Shown: positions 21,401 through 47,395 of the stretch, one piece after another | Position numbering within the stretch: position 1 is the first letter of the stretch | Layout of the letters: each line of letters opens with the position of its first letter | From: Hirudinaria manillensis | Taxonomy: Eukaryota > Annelida > Clitellata > Hirudinida > Hirudinidae | Length of the DNA: 64,000 nt | Direction of reading: 5' to 3' | Assembly: GCA_034509925.1 (NCBI GenBank) | Contig: CM067536.1 | Coordinates: 1,755,001-1,819,000, forward strand | Notes under the pieces: generated by a model | Database searches by the model: none | What the model saw: only the letters and a program-made list of their open reading frames with translations | What the model was told of the DNA's origin: nothing | Made by a program: the position numbers and the translations under genes

Positions 21401-23751
21401 TTACTTTTGAAATATTTAATACCATCTTTTCTAAAGGAAAGCCATTACCATTAAAGGTTAGTTTGATTATATTCAGGTGACTTGATTAATATTTTCCTGG
21501 AGAATATTTTTAAAGCGGTACATTTTAATTATTTTAAAAGATGTTTCTAGCAATAAAACCCAGGCCAAAGCAAATAGCAAAGCAAATTCGTGGAGTGAAA
21601 CAGAAAATAAAAATTAAATAAATAAATAAATAAATAAATGAATGAATAAATAAATATTTAATTAAATTTATTTTTCAAAGACTCTGTCGTAAATATTTTC
21701 TTCTGACTTAAAAATGAAACTTCTTTATAATTGCAAACAACATTGATTCTAAAACCCCTACCTTTGCATTGCGAGACCAAATCATGCCTGCTATATCCCT
21801 CCTGGCAAAAGCATCTAAAGTGTTCAGTTCCATTGAAACCAATACTTCTGCATTCCTCGTTTGTCTTGCAATTATTTCTAATTTTGCAGCCTGAGTTTGG
21901 ATGATGAAGTGATGTTAATGTCACTTTTGGAGACAATTTCTTGTAATAAACGTAGTAAATTTTAATTACTTTCGGCAAAAACCTCGATTTCACAGATGGT
22001 TAGATGTTCTTTTCTTGGTAAAACCGCAAACAAATATCTTCCTTCAATTGGTTTATTACAATTCATTTCTATGGTAACATCTTGATCTGTTACGTGGTCA
22101 CGAGTATTGCAATAGGCATCAGAAGAATTGAATATATCCATGTTGTTGATATGTTCAGGAAATTTCTTTAATATGGATATTGTCACGCCAGCTAGTCTTG
22201 ATCCTGAAATGCCATTGAAACAAGTACAATTAAATAAAAAAATATTTCGTAGATAATTATTTTTTATTAATGCATAAATATAAAATAAAATGAAGTAATT
22301 AATTAAATATACCATATTCTCGAGCTCTGTTGGTTATGACGACACCCTTGATTGTGATTTTTTGTCCAAGATCTACGTAGAACCATGTAATGTCCCCCAC
22401 ATTCTTGTCCTTACTTGTTTGACTGCAGTAAGCTATTTTTTTATCTTCAAAAGTGTTCTTGAAATTTCCATCAACTGCTTTTTCGGGAGGATAAGTGGTG
22501 TTTTCTTGACTGGTGTGAGTTGAACTTTGATTGACAGGACGATTGTAAGCGATGTTGACATCGGTTAACAATCTGTCTAATATATAAAACTTCAATAAGA
22601 AACTTTTGAAGCTTAAATTATAATAAATCTATTTTTATTCTACTTTTTTATCATTAATTTTAATTATTAATATATTTATAATTAATTATATTGACTAATA
22701 TTTAATATATTAATTTTTATTATTAATAAACTGCAATCCTTATTTAAAGTTATATACTTTTCCACTGATTAATTTTAATTCTCTGTAAATATAACTTAAA
22801 TTGTGAGGCAATATTTAAGTGATTGTTTGAATAATAATTTAAATAATTATTTATGAGCAAATCAAAACTGTTACTTATATCGCATCCATCTCCGTTGTCA
22901 TGACAATCAAGTAAACATCCGTCACTTCGATGGCAGAGAATAGTTGGACATTCAATGCAAGGTTTGTCGCATTCGTCACCATGGTAACCAATTTCGCAAA
23001 CTGTTTTGGAGAAAAATATAAAATCCTGATTTACCGTTTAAAGTTATATACTTTAATTGAAGTTTAAATTTAAATAATATTAAATTTTTAATATTGAATT
23101 ATAAATGTTCTAACTAAAAAAATGACTTTAACAAAATACAAATGTTTTCTTAGAATCTGATATTAATAATAATTTATTAATAATAATTTTTTATTTTCAA
23201 ATTCTGTGAAGGAAATTCACGAAGAACAATTTATGAAACCTGAAAAAACGCTGTAATCCGATTGTCCATCACAACTTCTTGAATTTGTTCCAAGACATTT
23301 CGTTTGACATTTCGACTCATCGGATGATTTGTTGAAATGTTCTCCACAGTAGCAGTGGTTTCCCTAAATTAATAATATTAAATAATAAATAAACAAATAT
23401 TTAAATTAATAATTGTATTTAAGTGATCCTGTTCTCTTTGTCTACCCTTTCATAAATATACTTTATGCGCAATAATATATGAATTTATAGAAATAAATTA
23501 ATTTAAATCGGTTAAAAACTTGCCTTCAGGGCTGCAAAAGTAAACTCCTTTTTATTAGTACAGAGCTCCAAACACGAACTGAGATTGTTACCACGATACC
23601 CAATATCTTGCTTTCCATCAAAATTTTTAAAACATCCGATATAATTTCGAATGAGATGAATTTCATTGTATTTCCTGGAAGCTGACATTCCAATCATAAC
23701 AAGAAGAAGCAAATTGATGCTCAAAAGAATCATTTTATCCAATGACTTCAC
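12440..23751 (-). CDS. Receptor-type tyrosine phosphatase RPTP-A (WSC/EGF/lectin-like ectodomain)
   Basis: Minus-strand exons: 23751-23524, 23363-23240, 23000-22875, 22576-22313, 22203-21970, 21890-21762, 20701-20576, 20422-20300, 19852-19727, 19528-19403, 19079-18954, 18847-18722, 17663-17564, 17493-17459, 17327-17200, 16959-16875, 16562-16492, 16201-16171, 16048-15951, 15603-15472, 15384-15242, 15049-14914, 14681-14550, 14403-14367, 14101-14055, 13898-13789, 13561-13406, 12969-12818, 12581-12440; about 1197 residues. Order: signal peptide; WSC domain (YIGCF, then HCYCG); EGF-like exon; F5/8 or fucolectin-like domain over two exons (NIAYNRPVNQSST, AVDGNF); one EGF; six calcium-binding EGFs (DVDEC type); TM helix (PAVAVVVPLLVLLLLASGAF); PTP domain 1 with WPDHGVP and HCSAGVGRTG, so probably catalytic; PTP domain 2 with VLSPEKSALASYF where the catalytic Cys and Arg should be, so a pseudophosphatase. 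It should dephosphorylate phosphotyrosine at the inner membrane face; the ligand is unknown but the ectodomain suggests glycans. Six introns use GC donors. Phase fails by one base between the exons 14403-14367 and 14101-14055. Confidence 0.85.
12680..12743 (+). repeat. Interstitial telomere-like (TTAGGG)n
   Basis: About ten degenerate TTAGGG units, with variants TTAGAG, TTAGGT and CTAGGG, inside the last intron of RPTP-A. Single TTAGGG-like units also occur near 16418 and 42807. Confidence 0.85.
16586..16791. repeat. (TAATA)n pentanucleotide array, about 200 bp
   Basis: Around 40 nearly perfect copies of a 5-bp unit in an intron of RPTP-A, between the exons 16959-16875 and 16562-16492. A 118-codon open frame on the minus strand (16576-16932) is partly this repeat and partly the real PTP exon. 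Confidence 0.95.
21611..21657. repeat. (AAAT)n tetranucleotide tract
   Basis: About a dozen AAAT/GAAT units in the large intron of RPTP-A between exons 21890-21762 and 20701-20576. That intron shows no further EGF exon that I can detect. Confidence 0.8.
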
Positions 23752-25122
23752 ATCTGACAGATTTCAACATCGACAGAAAAACAAACAGCGAATGAAATAG
23801 AAACTGAATAAAATACGGGCTTTAATAGTCAGACCTCTCAGAGATAAATTAATAAGGATACAATTATGAGTCTCTGATGTTGTTCACTTCCTTGTCAATG
23901 CATGTTTCTCTATGTAGTCAGACTTCTAGAGTTATATGGCCTGTCAAAACTTTAACTGGAAATAATTTTCTGGAAATAATTCTTAATAAAAGGTTTAATT
24001 ATAATTTTCACAGAATTATTTAAACAATAAAATCGATTATTAGATTAAATTCGACACTAAAATGAGTAATACCAACGTAGAATGATTTCATCCTCCTAAT
24101 AGCTCAGACGAATCTCAATTATTTATTAATCATCTGTCATTTTTATTTGCCGTATTTAATTGGCTGTGATCAACATAGCGATGATGGCCAGAGATTTAAA
24201 GTTAAAAAGATGGCGAGCTGAAGTGAACTCGATCAGTGCTGAACTCCTGCAGTGCTGATGAATGCCTTGAAAATTAAAGGACTTATAAGCCCCAACTGAA
24301 CAGAGAACAGAAGACACTGAAGACAGGAAAGAACATCTTTTAAGTACACCAACAAAACTCAGAAATAGAATTGTAATTTTAAGACTTGATCTTGTCTTGG
24401 TTCTTCGAACTTAATGTTCGATACCCACACCAAAGTCATCACCACTGAACCTGCCACAGTAGCCCGGATGATTTGGACAATTTTTTTTATTTATTAAAAG
24501 GGTTTTTTAAAGACAGCATTCTGTTCATTCGTAATCCAAAAACTAAAAACAGCCTACAATCCTCAAAGTCGTATTGCACAACTTCAAAAATTATCTGCAT
24601 TTATACTCCGAATTTTCTCGGAATCGTTTAAGGCAATTAGGTGTCTGTCAACCTTGTTCTAACCTTGGCGTGAGACTTTTCCATCTTCAATCAAAATGTA
24701 TTTATAAAATGTTTTCTCTTATACTTCTGTGCAACCAGGCTTTACCTAAAATAATAAAATGTGTTTAAAAAACAGAACTAAAATCACATTTATAATAAAA
24801 TGTCATCAATAATCGGATTTTAATAACATGGTATGGATGGAATTGAATGTGCAATTATGGTTTAACATTTGTTTCGTAACTGCATGGTTAATAATAATTT
24901 ATTTGTGATGACTCAATGCAAAACATAACCTAACCTGACCTAATAACTAATAAAATGTTTTTTTATTTAATAATTTTTAAAAACTAATTTTTTTCGTTTA
25001 TTAGAACAAAGTCGGTTGATATCATTCAGCATTAATCCACTGCACCGAAATTCGATGGAATTTAATGCCGTATTCGTGATGGGATAAAAATTAAAAGCAA
25101 ATTTAAAAAATATATATACAAA

Positions 25123-25159
<37 letters not shown>

Positions 25160-25999
25160 TGTGGGATAAAACAGATGTTTCATTATAGAGTTGTAGCTAT
25201 TACTACTGTAAAAGACTAATAGTTGACAGTAAACAGATTAATTTTAAACAAAAAGAAATTTAATCGTACAACACTTTTATCATTTATTTTCAAGATTACT
25301 TGCCCGAATGCAGAAAGCTATTGCGCATTATATTATTACATAGAAATTATTAAGGATAATTGCAAGGATATGGTTAATATGACTAATGGTCAATATGGTT
25401 ATGGTATACATATTGAGGTTTGTCATCACTGTAAACCACATTTATAGAACACTGCTCGAAATGATTTGAGCATGTTATAGGAATATTTCTCATATGATTC
25501 TCTATTTAAAAAAAAAATTATTGGAAAAATATCACGTCTCAAAATTGGAAACGTCAATTTAGAAATCAAAGGTTCACAGGATTGAACAATAACGTATTCC
25601 CATTGAAGTGTAATTGAGGCTTAATTTTGTCATTACGTTCAATGTTAACATAAAAAAAAATCATTACAGGATTGTCGGCGCTTTCCTTTGAAATACCCAT
25701 TGTTCCCACCAAATCACATCCACACGGAGTCAGAGAAACAGGTTAGCACGCACAGATTTTCATACAGGTAGAGTTCACACGTGCAAGAGAACAAACATTT
25801 ATAAAAAACATCATCTATTTACGATGGCAACACATTTGCACTTCGCATGCGTTTGGTTTGTGAATCAATTTCATTGACACAATTGATAGGGTTCTAAGTT
25901 AGAAGCATTTGGCAAACGGAAATATTTAGATAAATTAGACATTAAAAACTTCTTTATTTTTCAATTAATTGCATAATTATTTATCAATTTTGATCCTAA
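23752..25999. other. Flank between RPTP-A and ethanolamine kinase
   Basis: About 2.2 kb between divergent starts (RPTP-A leftwards, the kinase rightwards), so it should hold both promoters. An (ATT)n tract sits at 25124-25160. Apart from two cysteine-rich open segments listed separately I see no gene. Confidence 0.5.
24641..25447 (+). CDS. Possible two-exon cysteine-rich fragment, unrecognised
   Basis: Two open segments with unusual Cys content. The first, 24641-24762, has an AG acceptor before it and reads VCQPCSN, then SKCIYKM, ending IIKC. The second, 25295-25447, follows TTTCAAG and reads ITCPNAESYC, then DNCKDMVN, ending CHHCKPHL and a stop. They join in phase 0 only if the weak GTTTAA donor at 24763 is used, and no signal-peptide exon was found upstream. 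The Cys spacing loosely recalls secreted three-finger proteins but lacks the closing CN. It may be a decayed gene, a lineage-specific secreted protein, or chance. Confidence 0.2.
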
Positions 26000-27642
26000 A
26001 TGGCCGAGCTGAACCTGAAAGTCCCATTCTTAAAAGTGCACGTCGGTGCTGATGATGATATCATCGAGCACGTTAGGGACATCTTGACTGCTATACGACC
26101 CATTTGGACACGTGCTGATATCAAATGCGAGGTTATTTTTTTTTTGGCTGCTTTTATCATTAATTTAGTCGTGAAAATGCGTTACTAATTCAGTTCTTTG
26201 GTGAATTAATTTATTTAATTATATTATTAATGAGTTTTGTTATAATAAATTATAATAGCTTTTAATATGTTTTCGTTTACGTTAGAACTTAGAAATAATA
26301 TTGGTCTTTGGAAGTTCAATTCCTTACAATTAATTTAGTTGCAGCTTTATGTTTTACAAGAAAATATTCTTTCTCCTTTTTAAATACTATTATCATATAT
26401 TTCATTTAACCTTTAATATATACATTTCCTTTAAACTTTATATGGTTATATGCTTCTCTGGACTCGCAAGAATCCAGATGTCAATACAGGCGATTGTAAT
26501 ACTATACTCCTCTCCTTGAATCCAAAGTGTTAATTTTTGATACAGAAAATCACCGACGGCTTCACAAACCTCACCTTTGCTTGCAAACAAGAGGAAAAGA
26601 GAACCATAGAAGACGAAAAGATGACCTCAGGCTCTGAAATCCTAATAGTTCGAATCTACGGCAACTGGACTCACATTCTGGTCAACAGAATGCAAGAATT
26701 GGTAGCAATGTCCTGTTTGAGGAACCTCGAATGTATTCCTAATTTGCAGGCAGCGTTTAAAAATGGATTCGTTTACGAATGTGTTCCCGGCAAGAGCTTG
26801 GGACAAGAAGAACTGGGAGATTTCGAAATACAGAGGTACCTTGAGAATATGGCGCTGCTTCTGTACAGACCTGAATCCATGCTATTATTACCCAAAATGT
26901 TTATTTCAAATTTGATTAAATGGGAACCTAGCTTAATCTATTATATTTATTAACTGTGTCCGTTATATTCATCAGTATTCAATTTACAACACATCAATTA
27001 AGTGTAATCCGTTCTTTTTATTTTTATTTATAACCACTTCGTAACACCAAATCTGTTACAAATCAGATTATTCATCAAGGAATTGGTGAAGTTCCACTCA
27101 GTTGACATATTTCTGGCTCAGAAAGAATTCGTCGGAAACTGTGCATTTTCCACAGAACCTGAATTGTTTCAGAAGATGAAGAAATGGATGAATATGTTGC
27201 CCGCCTTGCCGAAGTAAATAATTGCGAACAGCAATTACAGACTGTTATTAGAACACCCACTTCATCATCTATCCTATAACTCTATAATATTTCCTTTAAT
27301 ATAATTATTTTATAATTATTATTTAATTATCATCGTTCTTATTATTATTATTATTATTATTATTAATATTATTTTATTATTATCGTCATCATCATTATTA
27401 TAATTGTTTGTGAAGGATTACAGAACAGAAAAGTAGGCCTAAATAATTTCATTCGTCCTCTTTCAAGAGAACCAACGGCGATGTTAGAAATTATTGGCTA
27501 ACGACCTTGCTGTGGCTTTAAGATGCTTATTTTTAAAGACTTTTAGAGTTTATTCAAATGAGTCAAAGTAGCCAGCAAGCAAATTAAACACGTACCAATT
27601 TAAACAAACAATTACCTGCATAATAATATAATTATATTAATA

Positions 27643-27678
<36 letters not shown>

Positions 27679-29284
27679 TTAATAATAATAATAATAATAA
27701 TATGTCATTTATATAGCGCCGTGCACGTGATCTATAAGGGCGTTATATGAAATGAATATGAAATAAATGATTGTTTATTTCTTCGTTTTCATTTTTTACT
27801 TCTGCCGCAACAGATTAATAATATCGAAAGAAGAGTTGCTGGAAGAAATATCATTCTTGGAGGAAGCTGTCAAGACTTGGAACTCTCCAATCGTCTTTTG
27901 CCACAACGACTTACTTCCAAATAACATTATTTACAGTCGGGAACTGAGTAGGTTGCCTTTGAGCATAGAGGTTTAAAGTAACTGGAATTATTTAATAAAA
28001 TTAAAAGATGTAAAAAATAATAAATTTGATGTAAAAATATTAAATATTAATCATTAATTAAATTTTTAGATGCGAAAACAAATTGGCCACAAAAAAAAAC
28101 ATTTACAGTAATTCAATAAATCCAAAGCAAGCATCCTTACTTAACAATTGCAAAGAAAATATTAATGAAATATACCATTAGTGATTTCGAATTCTAGCAG
28201 TAGTTAATTACTTATAAAATAGTCATAATTTATGATTAATTGTAGTCTTTAAAATTTAAAACATAGATTAATTAACAGCCATATTGAAATTACTTTGTAT
28301 CCAGATAAAGTGCACCTGATTGACCTCGAGTATTGCCATCCGAACTACCAAGCTTTCGACATCGCAACCTACTTTTGCGAATTTGCTGGTATTGAAAAGT
28401 GACTCCAATTCTATTTATTATTTAATTTATTTTATTTTTTAATTCAAGAAGCAAAAATAATTTCAATAAGACTTGGTTTATAAAGTACGACTAAGTTAAG
28501 TTATTATCACTAGTCACAAAAATTGTTGTCAATAATAATGTTTAATAAGGAGATGACGTCCAATAGTAATATTACAGAATTGTAAACATTAAGTTTGTTA
28601 AATAGAGATTATAAAAGAATAAATAAGTAAATAAATAAATAAATAAATTTAATTAATTAATGTTTAATAAGATGTTCGTCCAATAGTAATATTACAGAAT
28701 TGTAAACATTAAGCTTGTTAAATAAAGATTATAAAAGAAAAAGATTGACTCTATTAATCACGACAAATTTCTAACATCAGGCATGAAAGAGATTAACTTC
28801 AACCTATATCCTTCCAAAGAGTACCAAATGAAGTGGCTTCGCTTGTACGCTGAAAGTTATCACGAACTGAATAACTTGGGTTCAGTTTCTGCAGAAGATG
28901 TTGAAAGATTGTACGTCCAAGTCAATAAGTTTTCTCTGGTTGGTGTTGAAGAAGAAAACGTTTATTTGCATTAATATTTGTTTTGGAAGGTTCACGATTC
29001 TTGTTATTATTGCTTGTCATTATATTTGGCTTGGTATTAGATCTTGAAAAAAGAAATATTTGGAATTATGTAAACCGAATTGTAAAACCAGATTTAAATT
29101 TTTGGAGAAAATCAAATTAGAAATCACTCAATAGGTGTCACACCTCTATTGGGGAGTTTGGGGCCTCATGCAGAACCACTTATCGACCATAGAATATGAT
29201 TATTTGAACTTCAGTCAAGAAAGATTCAAAGAATTGGAACGAACAAAAGAGAAATTCCTGAGATTGAAAATGCCCGGACAATGA
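26000..29284 (+). CDS. ETNK: Ethanolamine kinase
   Basis: Seven exons: 26000-26131, 26546-26835, 27067-27213, 27814-27947, 28305-28388, 28781-28938 and 29135-29284. Every phase closes, giving 364 residues, the usual length. The enzyme phosphorylates ethanolamine with ATP in the cytosol, the first step of the CDP-ethanolamine route to phosphatidylethanolamine. Seen: an N-terminal VPFLKVHV block typical of ethanolamine kinases; the nucleotide loop ITDGFTN at about residues 46-52; the catalytic loop FCHNDLLPNN (Asp near 222); the metal-binding LIDLEY (Asp near 241); and the C-terminal SHLYWGVWGLMQ block. HNDLLPNNI rather than the choline kinase form HNDVQEGNI favours ethanolamine as substrate. 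There is no signal peptide. ATG at 26000 opens the conserved N-terminus directly. It lies between the two divergent phosphatase genes with no functional link apparent. Confidence 0.93.
27640..27704. repeat. (AAT)n microsatellite
   Basis: Interrupted AAT tract in intron 3 of the kinase gene, immediately followed by the TATAGCGCC element at 27705. Confidence 0.9.
27705..27750. mobile_element. TATAGCGCC-type dispersed element fragment, copy 1
   Basis: Begins TCATTTATATAGCGCC directly after an (AAT)n tract, then GTGCACGTGATC and GGGCGTTATATG. The first 16 bases are identical to 59664-59679, which also follows an (AAT)n tract. The GCGCC and GGGCG ends are partly inverted. Short elements of this type next to microsatellites occur in many invertebrate genomes; the family assignment here is from pattern memory only. 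Confidence 0.5.
28538..28739. repeat. Direct duplication, 120-bp period, in a kinase intron
   Basis: About 80 bp containing GTCCAATAGTAATATTACAG (from 28559) recurs from 28679 with few changes. An (AAAT)n tract separates the copies. It lies just upstream of the exon starting at 28781. Confidence 0.85.
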
Positions 29285-29437
29285 TGAAAATGTTTTCTGT
29301 GATTTAAGTACATTTTTTTTTTGTTATTTGAATAAATTAAGCGATTATTTTTCAAATAATTTACTTTATGTTTTAAAACGATTCCAACTTTTCCAACGAT
29401 TCCAATCATATTTATGATTTTTAGCATTTTCCATATA

Positions 29438-29468
<31 letters not shown>

Positions 29469-30644
29469 ACAATTTTAGTAAATAATCAGCGATTTATCTG
29501 ATAATTGCTTTGCTTTGACATTTGAAGTGCAATTCTTGTTGTTCGTTGCGATGATAAAAAGTTACTAATCACTGAATTATATTCTGCATGCAGATCAACT
29601 TATTAAAATAGGACGATTGTGATGATAATGATGACGATGATGACGATGGCGATGATGATGGCGAGAAGGGCTTAAGTTATTTGATCTTTTGATTTTAGTC
29701 TTTAGTTTGTTTGAAAATAAATTATTGACCTTTGCGTTTGTTTAATTTGTTCAGTTTGGTGGGTCGAGTGCTTAAATCAGTTTTATTGGTTTAAAATGAG
29801 CAGATAGTGATTACGAACGGTGTTGTTGTGTGATGAATGGTTATGAAATTTCTTCAATAAAATTTTCTGGAATTGAAATATAAAATAGTGGAGTTTAAAA
29901 CTCAATTAAATAAATAAATTTAATTAAATAATTAAATAGATAAATTAAGACATAAATAAACAAATAAATTAATTGATTGATAGACTGCTTGTGCTATTCC
30001 GTCGTAGGTGCCTTTTATCATTGATTGCGTTAGAAGTGTTCTAAGTGACCTTTCGATTCAAATATTTTTATAAATTAATTAGGTCAGTTTGTAAAAATAT
30101 ATAATTTATTAATATTTATTACCTGAAAATCTATTAAATACATTTTCTTTTTTAAATAATAATAATAATAATAATAATATCATTATGGACTAGAGTATCC
30201 TAGTCATGTTATGGAGTGTTTTAAAAAATTGATAGTACAATTATAGTTAATTATTACAATCGTTTATTATGACTCACTTCTTTTTTGGATAAATATTACT
30301 GATAAATATAATAATTTTAAAATCCTATTTACAATAATGCCAAAGGATGATTGACATGATTAAGACCGCCCTTCAACATGAAAAGTGAGCGAAATATTAT
30401 TTTTTTTTTAATCCGAAACAATTAGCAGCTCAAAATTATTCGTACGGAAATTCCAAGACAGTCAGTAATAATAATTCCTTTCTAAAATCAGCTTCACTAA
30501 AGGTCGCTCAATTATGGTTAAGCAATTAACTCGTGGTAATTATTTAAAGCTCAATGTTTGCATCTTCCTTGTTATTAAATGCTTTCTTGAAAGGCAAAAC
30601 ATGATTTCAATAAAGGAATTCATATTTCATGGAGGTAACTTGGA
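29285..30644. other. Intergenic between the kinase and RPTP-B
   Basis: 1.36 kb, AT-rich, with a GATGAT-rich tract at about 29610-29665 and an AAT tract near 30158-30180. It contains the kinase 3' UTR and the RPTP-B promoter. No open frame has coding character. Confidence 0.55.
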
Positions 30645-44346
<13,702 letters not shown>

Positions 44347-46168
44347 TAATAATTTTAATATTATTATTATTAATTTTATTATTATTTATAAAATTGTAGT
44401 TTATGTTAAAGTTTATTATTAATGAATTTAGTTTATATTAATGAATTAGTTCTTAATGTTTTTGTTATTTTTATATAACATTCTGTATTATTATTATTAT
44501 TATTATTATCGTAATTACATATTTAATTATTTTTATTTAAGAGAGGCTTTTTAATATTTATTACATTAATTCTTTATATTAGTTATTACCATCGTCCAAT
44601 TATTAGAAATTATTTTCAGAAGACTTGTTTCTGTAAAATATAATCTTCACGTATATTTTGGAATCGTAGCTATAGAGACATGTAATGGTGATTTTTACCA
44701 GTTTTTTTCTGATGTTCCACGATGCTTATAAGTCGCTTTTGTTTTAAAATAAAAATTATTGTCGTCATTTTGAAAATATTTTATATTTTTTTAATTCTTC
44801 AGAAAACTATTTTCTTTGTATTTTCCGAATATTATTTCAGTTTTTGAATGCTTTCAATCCCTGCAGATTTTGACCTGATGCTTTATAGCGTGAAGCGTAT
44901 TGTTTTGTTTTCAAAATTTTGAATATTTATTTCAACAATCCCAGAAAATATCGATAAAAGTTGAATATTCTTGGATTTCAAGACGTTGATTATAATATAA
45001 TAATATTAATTTAATATTATGTACTCTGAAGCAAATCAAAGAAAATGCTTAAAATATATAAAATGGCGTTATTATTCACTTTAAATACCAATTTTTCTGA
45101 GAACGAAATTGATAGGCAAAATACAATTATGGAGGGTTGAAAGATCATAAAAATCGATTATAAGAATTAATGAATAATTATTTGCAGTCATCAAATGACA
45201 GAATTGCAGTTTAAAAAGACGCTGACATATATTTTGCAGGAAAACAACATTATAGATGTTTGCTAATGATTATTATTTTATATTTCTGAAGTTTTATGTT
45301 TTACATTTCAATTAATTTTAATGCACAATAAATGTGAGTAAAAAGGCTAAATAATAAATATAAAATAAATATATATAACAATATAAAACAAAAATAAAAT
45401 ATAATATAAATTTAAAACACAAAATTATTAATTTTGTAAAATTTAATTTTTAATGTTTTTAATGCTTTTAATTATTGTTTATTAATATTAACTAAAAATA
45501 ATCGTCAAAGAAAGCACCAAATCTTCAGCTTCTTATTATAAAAATAAAATCCATTTCTGACTGGAAATGTTTTCCGTAAAAAATTATAAAAAAAAATTAA
45601 TTTCCACAGAAAAATATAGAAAAGACGATTTGCACAAATCCTAATTGATTCATTAAGTCTCCTAATGAAGAGAGATTTGCACCAAGAAAATGGCTGAAGC
45701 ACTCTTTAATCTCATTCTCATCCGAAGACACTAATTATATTATTTAATATTATGGGGTTTTTTTTTGTTGATTTATTTCTAAATGAATGATTTATTTATC
45801 GGTGGCTTAATTTAATATACTGGAGTTCAATAAGTACTGACAATAAATTTCTGAAATAATTATTTAAAATATACTACACACTGTAATACAGAGATCGTTT
45901 AAAAAACTATAATTTGAACTATTATTGGTAATAATTATATTTCGATTATCTCATTTAATATTAGAGGTTGATAATTAGTTAATAACTTAATTTATTATTT
46001 TTATAATTGTTATTATTATTATTATTCCAAATCACTTCCGACGTTTTTCGAAAGCGTTCCTTTCCTAGCGAATAAATACAGGTGTACAGCTCCGTCACCT
46101 GGAACGTACCTTTGCGCTCTTTTTTCATGACATGCCATGAAAGTAGATTTTTGAGAACCATCATCATC
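44347..46168. other. Intergenic between RPTP-B and the arrestin-domain gene
   Basis: 1.8 kb, AT-rich, with short ATT tracts. It contains the RPTP-B 3' UTR and the upstream region of the arrestin gene. Short open frames near 45505 and 45979 show no domain, splice context or coding composition. Confidence 0.55.
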
Positions 46169-47316
46169 ATGTCCGCCGTCATTGTCTTCGAAAGGTCAAA
46201 CAAGTGCTTTAGGGCTGGTGAGGAGGTCAAAGGAGAAGTTCAGTTGACAGATGGACTATTGCTGGAGAAGAAGGGTGTCCAAAGTTAGAGGAGTTGTTGC
46301 TGTTTCGTCTCCAATCGAGTTCTTAATTGATTTTAGTCATGTAAATCATTCATCATTAAGTAATTATTATTATAATTAGTTTATGGCTGGATAAATTGAA
46401 AAAATAATATTATTAATAACAATTGAAAATATAATTCAGCGCTTTAAAAATGTGCATTTCGACTATACCATAAACGTTATAATAAAAATATTTCACACAT
46501 CCGTTAAGATGTTTACCTCAAGATCAGTTGCCTGGCAGAAGTGAAATTCTTTGACGTGGAATCAAAACTGATGTTCACGAACAAGCGCATCGTCATCGAT
46601 GAATCTTCACTCATCTTCAGCCTCAACTCTCGCAACAACAACAACAACGACGAGCCAAACAACTACCCGGAAACGCAACACTTTCAAAACACCATCACCA
46701 ACAACAATAACAACAACAACAACAACAGCAGCAGCAGTAACAGCAGCAACAACTGCAACAACAGCAGTAGCAGCTGCAACTACACCGACAACAAGAATCA
46801 CAACTACTGCCTCAACATTCCTTTCCAGTACAAACTCAGCAGCAACCTGCCAGCTTCTTACAAAGGACCCCAAGCCAGAATATCCTACTCTGCCCAACTC
46901 ACGTCCACTGAAAAAGCTGAAGAAAAAGATTCTGTATTTTGTGTCAGAGAGGATTTCATCGTCCAAGCAGAGCTTGATCTCAATCTTTTACCGGAAGTGT
47001 TCAAGGTAAGTGTATGCAGGTTACATGTCAAAATATTATCGTAATTATAATTATTAAGTATAATAATAATAATATGTAATTAATAATAATAATAATAATA
47101 TTGTTATTATAACTTTTATTATTATTAAAAATATTAAAAATAATAATTATTATTAAATTTTTATTTAGAGTTATTATAAATACAATTAATTGATGACCCT
47201 GTAATGGGAGCAGTTTTAAAATTGACTTTTCAATTGATAAGTTCGACAAATCAATCTCAAATATCTTTGAAATAGCTTTTACATACAAAATATAATGAAT
47301 CGAGTACAAAATTGAA

Positions 47317-47395
<79 letters not shown>

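Noticed and set aside
46599-47009. Second plus frame and a minus frame across arrestin exon 2
   Set aside because: Trinucleotide repeat DNA keeps several frames open; only the frame giving IPFQYKLSSNLPASY matches the arrestin fold.
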